Shown here piece by piece: positions 1 through 8,516 of a stretch of 64,000 nucleotides of DNA. Under the pieces are notes generated by a model. The model ran no database searches. It worked only from the letters and a program-made list of their open reading frames with translations, and had not been told where the DNA came from. A program made the translations under genes and the position numbers. This DNA comes from CAWATZ01 sp963784995 (GTDB lineage: Bacteria > Planctomycetota > Planctomycetia > Gemmatales > Gemmataceae). Every line of letters starts with the position of its first letter. Positions within the stretch are counted from its first letter, which is position 1. The DNA lies in the NCBI GenBank assembly GCA_963784995.1, contig CAWATZ010000006.1:744001-808000 (forward strand), written 5' to 3'.

Positions 1-1110
1 CACTGGAGCTGGGTCAGGCACCCCTTGACCGTCTCCGCCCGGGCGAAGAACGTCAGGATCGGCCGGCCAGCCTCGATCCGCTCTCCCGGGCTGGGGATGT
101 CTGCGAAGGATGGCAAGGACCAGCCGGCGACGTTCTCCTCCGTGGGCCAATCCTCGGGAAAGGTCACGGGTTGCCGAGCAAACAGGATCGCCTTGCCGAC
201 GATCCCCGGGTTGGGAGGGCCTGGCGAGTTGCGCTCCGACCTGTCGGCCGGAGCGCAACTCGCCAGGCCCTCCCGGGCTCCGAACACCACCGCATGTTCC
301 GCCACCGCGCAGGCCGGTTGCGTACTCCAGCACCTCCACCGAGGCCGTGTACCGCGGGTTGACCTCGACCGGCCAGAACGTCCCTTCGCGGACAATGCCA
401 TCGACACCGAACAAACCCCGAAGCCCGCAGCCCTCGACCAGCGTCTCACCGGTCTGTTCCAATTCTCGGCGCAGGCCAGCGGGGCAAGCCAGCGGGCCAA
501 TGCTGCCGCAGTAATGGAACGGAGCGGCACCCAACCAGGTTTCGCCGGTCAGCTGCCGGGTCACTCCCAGCAAGCGAGCCGTCCTGTCTCCGAGAAAGAT
601 CGCGGCGACCGGCTCGCCGGGGCAATACTCCTGGTAGTAAACTGCCCCTCGCGGTCGTGCAGCCGGTTCGTCGGCAAAGCGAATGCCGCTGCCGCCCGCT
701 CCCCGGAGCGGCTTGGCCAGAAAGCGGACCTGCGATTGTCTCGGCGGTGTGCGCTCCAGGCGAAGGCACGGTAAGCCTCTTTCCCGCAGCAGCCGGGCCA
801 CGTTCCAGGGATCGCGGGCCCGCCGCAGGGCGTCTGCGTCGTTGCCCCAGAGCGGCAAGCGCTGGGCCAGCTGGTTGACAAGGTCCGGCCAGTTCTCCAG
901 GCCGCCCGTGTAGAGCCACGGTCCGGTTTCCCCGCGGATGGCGTCGAGAAAGCCGTGGGGATAGCGGCCGGACAGCCGCCGGACCGGGCAGAGTTCGCGC
1001 AGATCGCGGTCGGCAAACAGGTCGATGCCTCGGGGGGCAAACCCGGCACGCCGGGCCGAGAAGGCCAGGGCCCGGACGCTGGCCCCCAGAAGCAGCAGCG
1101 GCGGACTCAC
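1..1110 (-). CDS. ATP-grasp enzyme, C-terminus cut by window edge
   Basis: Last gene of the minus-strand exporter operon. The start is a GTG whose GTGA overlaps the stop of the HEAT-repeat gene, so the two are probably translationally coupled. The N-terminus reads VSPPLLLLGASVRALAFSAR, a pre-ATP-grasp Rossmann region. The ATP-grasp core follows: LAKPLRGAGGSGIRF (lysine and glycine-rich loop), YYQEYCPGEPVAA, and the metal-binding EVNPRYTAS near residue 260. These fit a carboxylate-amine ligase; the substrate cannot be named. A one-base shift near position 310 moves the frame, after which it reads on to PGIVGKAILFARQP and beyond the window. A 62-bp palindrome (213-274) is read through just after that shift. 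Family confident, function unknown. Confidence 0.75.
   Translation of the reverse strand, partial: MSPPLLLLGASVRALAFSARRAGFAPRGIDLFADRDLRELCPVRRLSGRYPHGFLDAIRGETGPWLYTGGLENWPDLVNQLAQRLPLWGNDADALRRARDPWNVARLLRERGLPCLRLERTPPRQSQVRFLAKPLRGAGGSGIRFADEPAARPRGAVYYQEYCPGEPVAAIFLGDRTARLLGVTRQLTGETWLGAAPFHYCGSIGPLACPAGLRRELEQTGETLVEGCGLRGLFGVDGIVREGTFWPVEVNPRYTASVEVLEYATGLRGGGTCGGVRSPGGPGELRSGRQVGAQLARPSQPGDRRQGDPVCSATRDLSRGLAHGGERRRLVLAILRRHPQPGRADRGWPADPDVLRPGGDGQGVPDPAPV
213..274. repeat. Palindrome inside the ATP-grasp gene
   Basis: Perfect inverted repeat with 26-bp arms (213-238 and 249-274) around a 10-base loop. The arm begins GGGAGGGCCTGGCGAG. In the gene's frame it encodes about 20 residues (REGLASCAPADRS and on) between VVFGA and PGIVGKA, with no stop, so it looks like an in-frame insertion in a loop. 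Confidence 0.85.
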
Positions 1111-2065
1111 TTCTTGCCGGCAATCTGCTCGAGCGCCCGGGCGGCGACCCGGCGTACTTCCGGTTTGTTATCTTGCAGCGCTTGCTTCAGCGCCGGCTCT
1201 GCTTTCTTCGCGCCGGGCCAATCTGACCCAGAACGTAGGCCGCCCCGCGGCGCACGTCGCCGTCGTCATCCTTGAGGTTGGCGATCAGCACCGGGACAAC
1301 GGTTTCGCCCTCCTTCGGCTCGAGGGCGACCAGGGCCTGGGCAGCACTGTTGCGCACCCGGGCATCGTCGTCCTTGAGCGCCCCTTTCAGGGCCGGCAGC
1401 GCCTCCTTGCATTCGCCGCCGATGCGGGCCAGGACCGAGGCCACCGCCAGCCGCACCTCCCAGTCGCGGTTCTTCAGTCCCTCCAGCAGCACCGCCTGGG
1501 CCGCCGGCTTCTTGCGTGCCGGCTCTTCCAGGTTGTAGACGGCACCGATGCGAACGCCCTTGTCCTCGTCGGCCAGGGCCTGCTTCAGGCCCAGCAGCGC
1601 CGCCGGGCCTTCCGGATCGATCCTGAGCAGGGTCTGAACGGCAAAGCCGCGGACCTCCTTGTTGCCATCCTTGAGCAGTTGCTGCACGGCCGGGACTGCT
1701 TCCTTCGCCTCGGGGCCAACCCGGCCCAGGGCCAGCAGAGCCTGGCGACGCATGCGCACCGCATCATCTTTGAGCGCCCGGGTCAGGGCGGGCACGGCGG
1801 CCTTGCCGATCTTGCCCAGGGCGGAGGTCACCGCCTGGCGAACCTCCTCGCTGTTGTCGTTCAGGGCCGGCAGCAGCACGCCGACCGCGTCAGCCGATTC
1901 CGGGCCGATCAGGTTCAGGTCGCGCAGGGCCGTCTGCCGCTGGCCGATGTCGCGATCCTTTAGCTGATTCAGCAATTCCTTGACTTGCTTGGGATCGAGA
2001 GCGCGGACGGCGCTGACGCCGATCAGCAGCAGGACCGCACACAATGTCAGGTGGAGCAACTTCAT
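1107..2065 (-). CDS. HEAT-repeat protein with signal peptide
   Basis: The protein starts MKLLHLTLCAVLLLIGVSAV, a clear signal peptide with a cleavage site near VRA, so it is probably exported. It then has about seven HEAT or PBS-lyase-type repeats of roughly 37 residues (for example VRQAVTSALGKIGKAAVPAL and VRNSAAQALVALEP), which form an alpha solenoid for protein binding. It lies 17 bases after the second ABC permease and overlaps the ATP-grasp start. A one-base deletion near 1215 breaks the last repeat; the other frame restores VRRVAARALEQIAGKK and the stop. It could be a periplasmic scaffold for the exporter, which is inference from position only. Confidence 0.8.
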
Positions 2066-2082
2066 CGGGGACTCCAGGGTTA

Positions 2083-2901
2083 TTAACTGCTCGCGCTGCG
2101 GTAGGAGCGCAAGGCGAGGAGGAACAGGCGCCGGCTCAGCCAGAACATCACGACGGTTGCCAGGAGCATCAGGCCGATGTTCCAGGGATCGAAGACGCGG
2201 GTGATGATCAGGCTGGCCGGGACGTTGATCACCAGCAGCACCGGGACCAGATACCAGAAGAACGCTCCCAGGGCGCTGGCCCAACCGCCCCGGTAGATCT
2301 CGCGGGGGTAGCGCATCACCGTGGTCAGCAGCCACCACAGCTCCATCAGGCTGGTGTTACGAACCATCCACACTCCCGTCGAGGTCAGCATCAGGAGAAA
2401 ACTGTATGCAAGGGCAGTGCCGCAGACAAACAGAATCAGGAAAGTCAGTGCTTGTCCCAGGTGAAACTGCCAGCCCATCCCATGCAGGCCAAAGCCCATC
2501 ACGGCCGCGCCAAGCAGCAGCTTCGGGGCCGTGGACCAGTCGAAGTTACGGCAGGTCACCAGGAACTGCTCATCGATCGGCTTGAGCAGATACTGGTCGA
2601 GGTTGCCCTCGCGGATCAGGTCAGCGAAGTTGCTGCAGTTGGCCAGGAACAGCGTCTCGATCAGCCCTTCGAGGGTGTAGTAGCACCCGAGGAAGAACAG
2701 GTACTGGTCCTTATCCCAGCCGGCGATGGAATCGGTCTTGTCGAACAGGGTGTTATAGAAGACGAGCAGGATGCCCAGCCAGAGCAGTTCCACAAACACC
2801 TTCATGGCGAAGTTGCCGCGAAAGGCCATCTCGCTGGCCAGGTCGAAGCGCGAAACGCGGCCCACAGCCGGAGGTAACGCAGCAGGGTGGACACGCTTCA
2901 T
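2083..2901 (-). CDS. ABC-2 type permease (second subunit)
   Basis: About 272 residues with six hydrophobic segments, including MKVFVELLWLGILLVFYNTL, LTFLILFVCGTALAYSFLL and the C-terminal LMLLATVVMFWLSRRLFLLAL. The motif NFADLIREGNLDQYLLKPID is the cytoplasmic loop typical of the COG3694/COG4587 permease pair found beside COG4586 ATPases. The start ATG overlaps the previous permease's stop (ATGA at 2898-2901). It is expected to form a heterodimeric membrane channel with the next entry. The substrate is unknown; relatives are annotated only as uncharacterised exporters. Confidence 0.85.
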   Translation of the reverse strand: MKRVHPAALPPAVGRVSRFDLASEMAFRGNFAMKVFVELLWLGILLVFYNTLFDKTDSIAGWDKDQYLFFLGCYYTLEGLIETLFLANCSNFADLIREGNLDQYLLKPIDEQFLVTCRNFDWSTAPKLLLGAAVMGFGLHGMGWQFHLGQALTFLILFVCGTALAYSFLLMLTSTGVWMVRNTSLMELWWLLTTVMRYPREIYRGGWASALGAFFWYLVPVLLVINVPASLIITRVFDPWNIGLMLLATVVMFWLSRRLFLLALRSYRSASS

Positions 2902-3749
2902 CCTCCGTAGGCGCTGTAGTGACGCAGGCCGCGGTTGTAGAGGAACCGGGCCAGCACGATCAGGCCCACCGCCCAGACGGCCTCCAGCAGCAAGCTCTCG
3001 ACCAGGGCCCAGCCCTGCACCTTCCCGAGAAACACCACCGCCGGGAAATAGGCGAGGTACTGGAAAGGCAGCAGCTTGAGCAGGGTCACCAGCCACGGAG
3101 ATAGCAGATCCAGGGGGAACATGTGGCCCGAGAGGAAGAAGTTGAGCGTGTTGACCACGTACAGGAACGAGGTCACCTCCAGGAACCAGAAGCCGCTCAT
3201 GCCGATGCAGCAGTCGAAGAAGAAGCCAATGATGAAGCCCAGGAACAGCGAGGCGACGTAGGCGAGCATGGTCAGGGCGTCGGGGAAGCCATCGAAGTAG
3301 CCGGCGCAGACAAAGAAGAGGACGGCGTACGGCAGGCAGGACATGGTGATGTAGGCGCACTTGTGGGCAGCGCGGTAGGCGACCAGGTAGCCGATCATGT
3401 CCAGCGGCTGGATTAAGTATTTCTTGAGGGTTCCCTCACGGATGTCGCGGGCGATGCCGACCGCCAGGGCGGGCATGCTGGAGAACATCCTGCTGACGTG
3501 AACCAGAAGCAGATACGCGATCATCTCACGGTAGGTGAAGCCGGCCAGGCTGGACTTGTGGGCCCCCTGGTAGACACTGCTCCACAGCAAGATGGTGGTG
3601 ATCATGGGCAGAAAGCGGAGGATGCTGCCCAGCAGGAAGTCGCCGCGGTAGGCCATCCGCTCGATCAGCGACACGCGGAAGATGTTGAAGTATTTCCGGA
3701 GCGTGCTGGGCCGGGTCGCGGGTGCGGGGAGCGTCTCAGCGACTGACAT
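2898..3749 (-). CDS. ABC-2 type permease (first subunit)
   Basis: About 283 residues. A short N-terminal amphipathic region (FRVSLIERMAYRGDFLLGSI) is followed by six membrane segments. The loop GIARDIREGTLKKYLIQPLD matches the DIREG..YLLKP motif of its partner, so the two are paralogous halves of one exporter. I chose the ATG at 3749; it lies inside the end of the ATPase gene (14-base overlap), which is compact operon packing. A longer in-frame reading exists upstream but only repeats the ATPase tail in another frame. Confidence 0.85.
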   Translation of the reverse strand: MSVAETLPAPATRPSTLRKYFNIFRVSLIERMAYRGDFLLGSILRFLPMITTILLWSSVYQGAHKSSLAGFTYREMIAYLLLVHVSRMFSSMPALAVGIARDIREGTLKKYLIQPLDMIGYLVAYRAAHKCAYITMSCLPYAVLFFVCAGYFDGFPDALTMLAYVASLFLGFIIGFFFDCCIGMSGFWFLEVTSFLYVVNTLNFFLSGHMFPLDLLSPWLVTLLKLLPFQYLAYFPAVVFLGKVQGWALVESLLLEAVWAVGLIVLARFLYNRGLRHYSAYGG

Positions 3750-4779
3750 GGCCGCCCTCCTGGACACGGGTGTCCACCGTCCCGTTGCGCTCGTCGCTGG
3801 GCTGAGCCTTGCCCGACTCGAACACCAGGGCAATGACCTTGTCCAGCGGTGGATCTTGCACGCTCATGTCAATGACCACGTAGCGGTCGAGGATGGTCGC
3901 GAGGACGCCGGCCACCTCGTGCCGTTCCAGCTTTAGCTCGGCGGTCGGCCCGGTCAGGACGCACTCGCCGAACCGGCTGATCTCGGCCGGGGCCTCCTCG
4001 CCCTGGAACTGGAGCCGGACCAGCTTGTAACGGCCAAAGCGATCGATGATCCCCGACAGCAGGCCGTCGTAAATGACCTGCCCCTCGGAGATGACCAGCA
4101 CCCGTTTGCAGAGTGCCTCGACGTCGCGCATGTAATGGCTGGTCAGTAGCATGGTGACGCCCCGGCGGACGTTGTACTCGCGGAGGCAGTGCTGGATGGC
4201 CACCTGGGCGACCACGTCCAGGCCGATGGTCGGCTCATCGAGCAGCAGCAAGTCGGGATTGTGCAGCAGCGAGGCGATCAGCTCCATCTTCATGCGCTCG
4301 CCCAGCGACAGCTCGCGGACCGGCTGGCGTGTCAGCTTGCGGACGTCGAACAGCTCGGTCAGCTCGTCGAGGGTCTTCTGGAAGGCGGCGGGAGCGAGGG
4401 AGTAGATCTCGCGGTGCAGCTGGAAGCTGTCGCCGGCCGGCAGGTCCCACCAGAGCTGGTTCTTCTGGCCCATGACCAGGGAGAACCGCCGCCGGAAGGA
4501 GTCGGGCCGCTCCCAGGGCGTGAAGCCGAGGACGGAGGCGGTGCCGCTGGTGGGGTAGATCAGGCCGGAGAGCATCTTGAGGGTGGTGGTCTTGCCGGCC
4601 CCGTTGGGGCCGAGGAAGGCGACCATCTCGCCGGGCTCGATGGTGAAGGAGACGTCGCGGACGGCGTGAACGTCCTTGTACTGGCGGAAGAAGAGGCTGC
4701 GCAGTGCGCCCTTGAGCCCGGGAGATTTCTGAAAGACACGGTAGGTCTTGGTGAGTCCGCGCACCTCGATGATCGGCAT
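3736..4779 (-). CDS. ABC transporter ATPase (COG4586-like)
   Basis: A 347-residue nucleotide-binding subunit. Walker A is LGPNGAGKTTTLKML (about residues 57-71), the signature is LSLGERMKMELIASLL, Walker B is LLLLDEPTIGLD, and the switch histidine is in LLTSHYMRDVE. An extra C-terminal domain after GRYKLVRLQFQ is usual for this family of ABC-2 exporters. It is the first gene of the minus-strand operon, so its promoter should lie in the repeat-rich spacer upstream. It provides ATP hydrolysis for the two permeases. All catalytic motifs are intact. Confidence 0.93.
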   Translation of the reverse strand: MPIIEVRGLTKTYRVFQKSPGLKGALRSLFFRQYKDVHAVRDVSFTIEPGEMVAFLGPNGAGKTTTLKMLSGLIYPTSGTASVLGFTPWERPDSFRRRFSLVMGQKNQLWWDLPAGDSFQLHREIYSLAPAAFQKTLDELTELFDVRKLTRQPVRELSLGERMKMELIASLLHNPDLLLLDEPTIGLDVVAQVAIQHCLREYNVRRGVTMLLTSHYMRDVEALCKRVLVISEGQVIYDGLLSGIIDRFGRYKLVRLQFQGEEAPAEISRFGECVLTGPTAELKLERHEVAGVLATILDRYVVIDMSVQDPPLDKVIALVFESGKAQPSDERNGTVDTRVQEGGHVSR

Positions 4780-4867
4780 TTCTTTGTCCCTGAGTCAACG
4801 ACTGTACACGGGGTATTGTAGGACATGGCGGCAGGGAGGATCAAGATTGCATGGGAAGGCCGGATCG

Positions 4868-4893
4868 ATTGCATTGCGCGGCGACACACACAG
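4868..4893. repeat. Short dispersed motif, copy 1
   Basis: A motif close to ATTGCGCCGCGACACACA occurs at 4868-4893, 5285-5310 and 44528-44553, always in a non-coding spacer. It resembles the remnant of a larger repeat. No function is visible. Confidence 0.5.
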
Positions 4894-4958
4894 CAACCTG
4901 GCAGGCAGCTCGGGCTGAACCTACCGACGGCATCGTCTCCTCCGGCACGAAAGGGGTC

Positions 4959-5188
4959 GGGAGACAACAGGACACATCGACGTGGTTGCTGCGCTGGTTC
5001 CGAGGGGCAACCAGGCAGCGTTGCGTCGTTGCAGCCAGCCCAGCCGCCCTGCATTGCAGTGCATTGCGTGCAATGCAGTGCAATGCGTGCAATGACTGCA
5101 ACGATGCAACGACCAGGAACTGTCGGGCAGGCAGACCTCGCCCGGCTACCATCCCTGGCTCTTGTTCCCGTTGCACCCTGCCCAACGG
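4959..5188. repeat. Dispersed 230-bp repeat, copy A
   Basis: About 230 bp that match, in inverted orientation, 49840-50053 (roughly 85 percent by eye). Both copies run from GGGAGACAACA to CCTGCCCAACGG. The middle is a hairpin-forming stretch rich in TGCA, with an extra TGCAATGCAGTGCAATGCG unit in this copy. Several short ORFs cross it on both strands, none conserved between copies. It fills most of the 605-bp spacer between the ABC ATPase and the AAA ATPase. I see no transposase, so this is a non-autonomous dispersed element. Confidence 0.75.
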
Positions 5189-5384
5189 CAGCAACTTCTA
5201 GCCTGTTCCTTCCTTGCGCTTGGAGACGGTGCCCTACCGACTTTGCAATCGCGCTCTTCGCCGGGTAGCATGCAGGAAGAATGGGTTGCATTGCGCCGCC
5301 ACACACACTCACACCGGCGCAGTGCGGCTTCGGGGCAGGTCAGGCCCATCCATCCCATCCATTGCCATTTCAGGACAATCACTC

Positions 5385-6344
5385 ATGACCAAACAACGCC
5401 AGGTCGCCGTCAGCTACGGCAACGACTGCATCCAGAAGCGCAAGGAAGCGATCCCGTGGATCTGGGAAGGCGTGGTCGCGGATGACGCGATCACGCTGCT
5501 CTCGGCCCCGGAGAAGACGGGGAAGACCACGCTGCTCAGCCTGCTGCTCGATCGCCGTCGTGAGGGCGGTCAGCTGCTGACCAAGGCGGTCCGTCCCGGC
5601 CGAACCATCCTTTGCTCCGAGGAGAACAGCAGCCTGTGGGCCCTGCGGCAGCCGCCCCTCAGCTTCGGCCCCCAGCTGGAGTACCATCACCCGATCGGCA
5701 CTCCCTCGCCCGGCCGCTGGCGACGCTTCATCGACCACCTGCTCGAGCTTGCGGAGGACCACTTCGACCTGCTGGTGATCGATACCGTGATGCACTTCCT
5801 CCCGGCCACCCAGAACAACCCCAGCGCCCTGCGCAAGGCCCTCAACGAGCTGCGCGTGGTCAGCGGTCGGCCCGCCGGCGTGTTGCTGCTGCATCAGGCG
5901 TGCAGTGCCCGCAGCCGGTCGAGGGCCCGCGGTCCCCTGAGTGCGTTCGCCGACATCCTCGTTGACATGCAAATGCCGGCGGGGGATCGCTTCACGCGCC
6001 GGCGTCATTTCTGCGGCGTGGGACGCTATCCCGGCACACTGCAGCACGTCGTCGCCGAGCTGAACCCGGAAGGGACCGACTACCTGGTGCTGGCGGAAGG
6101 AGCGCCCGAGGCGGCGATCACGCCGGCGCTGGAGACGCTGCGGCAGATCCTGGGCCAGAGCCCCACGCCGCCGACACGTCAGGAGATCCTCGCCCGCTGG
6201 CCCGAGGGTGAGCCGCCGCGTGCGGACTCGCTGTGGCGGACACTGACACGAGGGTGCGAGATGGGGATTCTCGTCCGCACGGGGGCGGGCACCAAGGCGG
6301 AGGCGTTTCGGTATGGTCTGGATCAGCGGCAGGTTGGGGGTTGA
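5385..6344 (+). CDS. RecA-fold AAA ATPase (RepA-like)
   Basis: About 319 residues. A RecA-type P-loop reads LSAPEKTGKTTLLSLLLD (about residues 40-57), followed by TILCSEENSSLW and a Walker B-like FDLLVIDTVMHFLP. This matches the planctomycete family of AAA_25/RepA-like ATPases, which couple a P-loop core to a C-terminal winged-helix-like region (here about residues 245-315, TRQEILARWPEGEPPR). The ATG at 5385 begins MTKQRQVAVSYGND; upstream in-frame sequence lies in a repeat-derived spacer and was not used. It may act on DNA during replication or repair; this is family-level inference. Confidence 0.7.
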   Translation: MTKQRQVAVSYGNDCIQKRKEAIPWIWEGVVADDAITLLSAPEKTGKTTLLSLLLDRRREGGQLLTKAVRPGRTILCSEENSSLWALRQPPLSFGPQLEYHHPIGTPSPGRWRRFIDHLLELAEDHFDLLVIDTVMHFLPATQNNPSALRKALNELRVVSGRPAGVLLLHQACSARSRSRARGPLSAFADILVDMQMPAGDRFTRRRHFCGVGRYPGTLQHVVAELNPEGTDYLVLAEGAPEAAITPALETLRQILGQSPTPPTRQEILARWPEGEPPRADSLWRTLTRGCEMGILVRTGAGTKAEAFRYGLDQRQVGG

Positions 6345-6547
6345 TGCCAGGTCGAGCCGGGAAGATCCTTCCCAAGTGCAGCGGTCGAATGTGACCGATG
6401 CACGCAATGCTCCGGCCCTCGGAACGCAATGTTCCGCCCGTTTGCTGCGTGTGGACTACCTCGCCGGTTCCGCATCCTTCGTTCTGGTCGTACCGAGTGA
6501 TCCGGCCACCAAAGCCTGGTTTGGCGATGGGCAACAGGACTAATCCA

Positions 6548-6575
6548 TTGACTTGAATCAACACAATGATATAAT
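6548..6575 (+). promoter_or_regulatory. Sigma-70-type promoter of the accessory operon
   Basis: TTGACT (6548-6553), a 16-base spacer and a perfect TATAAT (6570-6575), 52 bases before the first ATG at 6628. It stands out in this GC-rich sequence and precedes nine same-strand genes. The rest of the 6345-6627 gap shows nothing recognisable. Confidence 0.8.
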
Positions 6576-6582
6576 TGTGTTG
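6559..6582. promoter_or_regulatory. Operator-like inverted repeat over the -10 box
   Basis: Perfect 9-bp arms CAACACAAT and ATTGTGTTG around GATATA. The right half includes the end of the -10 box, so a bound dimer would block RNA polymerase. The XRE protein of the second gene is the obvious candidate repressor, as in autoregulated toxin-antitoxin operons. The palindrome is observed; the repressor is inferred. Confidence 0.7.
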
Positions 6583-6627
6583 GAGTCTAGATCCTCTTTC
6601 TGGCTGAGCCGGTGGTGAGGTGGCTTC

Positions 6628-7068
6628 ATGATCCCAGAGTTCGATCCCGGGGGGAATTTGCCTCCTGGGACCCACACGACAACATGGGCGTTGTTCGTCG
6701 CGCGGTTCGGGATAACCGACCACCGTCGCCGACTCATCTCCGGACTGAAGCGAGCCCTTGATTCATTCAAGCGCGCCGGCTGCCTGCGGGCCTACATCGA
6801 CGGTAGCTTCGTGACCGACAAGGAGCACCCGGGGGACTATGATGCGTGCTGGGACCCAGTCGGGGTCAACGCGGCGCTGCTCGACCCGATCCTGTTGAAC
6901 TTCGACAACCAGCGGCTCCTGCAGAAGATCGTCTTCTTCGGCGAGTTGTTCCCCTCCCATTGGCCGGCGAACGCGGCGGGGCAGCGGTTCCTCGAGTTCT
7001 TTCAGACCGATAAGTATACCGGATCTCAAAAGGGGATCGTTTTGCTTAAAGTGCAGGAGCTGCCATGA
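6628..7068 (+). CDS. DUF6932-like nucleotidyltransferase (MNT fold)
   Basis: 146 residues, first gene of the operon, with GAGGTGG upstream as ribosome-binding site. The motif YIDGSFVTDKEHPGDYD (about residues 57-72) has the GS plus paired-aspartate pattern of minimal nucleotidyltransferases. I recall this arrangement from DUF6932 proteins, which often sit beside an XRE gene. Its stop overlaps the next ATG (ATGA), as in two-component toxin-antitoxin modules. Proteins of this fold in such pairs may transfer nucleotides to RNA or protein targets. The target here is unknown. Confidence 0.65.
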   Translation: MIPEFDPGGNLPPGTHTTTWALFVARFGITDHRRRLISGLKRALDSFKRAGCLRAYIDGSFVTDKEHPGDYDACWDPVGVNAALLDPILLNFDNQRLLQKIVFFGELFPSHWPANAAGQRFLEFFQTDKYTGSQKGIVLLKVQELP

Positions 7069-8516
7069 TCAAAAACGAACGGCAGTACCGCATCACCAAG
7101 GCGGAGATGGAGAAGTTCCAGAGTTCCCTTGAGGGGTGGGATCCGACCCCGCCTGACGGGATCGACCCGGCCATCCACGCCGCCCAGAAGTCGGCCCTTG
7201 AGAGTCAGCTCCGGGACCTTAAGCGGGATGTCGCGGATTACGAGGCCCTCCGGTCCGGCCGCCAGCAGGTGCTGGAGGTGGACTCGTTCGAGGATTTCCC
7301 GAACGCCTTGGTGAGAGCTCGGATCGCGGCGGGCCTCAGCCAGAAGGAATTGGGCGAGCGGTTGGGCTTGAAGGAGCAGCAGATCCAGAAGTACGAGGCC
7401 ACGGGCTACAGCGGCGCCAGCCTCGCGCGGATGACGGAGGTAGTCAACGCTCTCGGCCTTAGGGTCCGCAAGGAGGTCTTCCTCCCGGCCAAACCCGACG
7501 CCCGCGACTCTTTGTTGCGTGGCCTCGCGGATATCGGGTTCGACCGCAAGTTCATCGAACGTCGGCTTGTCAGGAGGTTGGACCCTGATGCGGCGAGCAA
7601 GCGCGCCTTGGGCGACGACGGGTTCGTCTTCCATGCCGCGACACGGGCGGGCCGGATCCTCGGCGTGCCTCCCGCCGTGCTCCTAGCCCCCGAGCCCCTG
7701 ACCGGGAACCGCCTCTTGGCGGCGACTAAGTTCAAGGTGCCGGCCGGGGCGAACGAGCAGCGGCTCACCGCGTACACCTTTTACGCCCACTACATCGCCC
7801 TGCTCATGCTGGAGGCAACGGCCCATCTGCCTGTAAAACCGATCCCGACCGGCCCGAAAGCCGTCCGAGCTGCCATCATCGGCCGGTACGGCAACATGGA
7901 CTTCGACTCCGTTCTCCGGTTCATCTGGGACCACGGCGTGGCCGTGCTTCCGCTCGACGACCCCGGCGCATTCTACGGGGCGTGCTGGAGGGCCAACGGG
8001 CGGAACGTCATCGCCCTGAAGCGGCGGACTCGGCTATTCGCCCGCTGGGTCCAGCTCTCGTTGCACGAGTTCTTCCACGCCGGGGAGGAGCCGGATCGTC
8101 CCGACTTCTCAGTGGTCGAGGAGACCGACACCCCGGACCTCCGACGCGAGTCCCGGGAGGAGAAGCGGGCTAATCGGTTCGCCGCCGAGGTCGTGTTGGA
8201 CGGGCGGGCGAACGAACTGGCCCGACGGTGCATGGAGGAAGCTGGCGGTCGCGTCGAATGGCTCAAGAACGTCGTGCCTCGTGTGGCGGAGGAGGCTGGC
8301 GTCCCAGTTGACGGGCTGGCCGAGTATGTCGCCTACCGACTGACCGAGCAGGACATCAATTGGTGGGGCACGGCAACCAACCTCCAGGACGGGGGCGGCA
8401 ACCCGTGGAGGGTAGCCCGCGACATCGCGCTGGAGAGGGTCAATTTTTCACGGTTGAACCCCACGGACCAGGAACTGCTTGCCCTCGCGCTCACGGAAAT
8501 GGAACTGGAGGACTGA
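7065..8516 (+). CDS. XRE regulator fused to ImmA/IrrE-like metallopeptidase
   Basis: 483 residues. Residues 1-70 are helical (MIKNERQYRITKAEMEKF), a lead-in typical of XRE antitoxins. Residues about 80-132 form the helix-turn-helix (AAGLSQKELGERLGLKEQQI). The second half carries LSLHEFFHAGEE, a zinc HExxH at about 334-338, then EEKRANRFAAEV, which supplies the following helix as in ImmA/IrrE proteins. Known relatives cleave or sense regulators. It overlaps both neighbours by 1-4 bases, so it should be made with the nucleotidyltransferase. Likely roles are antitoxin, operon repressor and stress-sensing protease. Confidence 0.8.
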   Translation: MIKNERQYRITKAEMEKFQSSLEGWDPTPPDGIDPAIHAAQKSALESQLRDLKRDVADYEALRSGRQQVLEVDSFEDFPNALVRARIAAGLSQKELGERLGLKEQQIQKYEATGYSGASLARMTEVVNALGLRVRKEVFLPAKPDARDSLLRGLADIGFDRKFIERRLVRRLDPDAASKRALGDDGFVFHAATRAGRILGVPPAVLLAPEPLTGNRLLAATKFKVPAGANEQRLTAYTFYAHYIALLMLEATAHLPVKPIPTGPKAVRAAIIGRYGNMDFDSVLRFIWDHGVAVLPLDDPGAFYGACWRANGRNVIALKRRTRLFARWVQLSLHEFFHAGEEPDRPDFSVVEETDTPDLRRESREEKRANRFAAEVVLDGRANELARRCMEEAGGRVEWLKNVVPRVAEEAGVPVDGLAEYVAYRLTEQDINWWGTATNLQDGGGNPWRVARDIALERVNFSRLNPTDQELLALALTEMELED

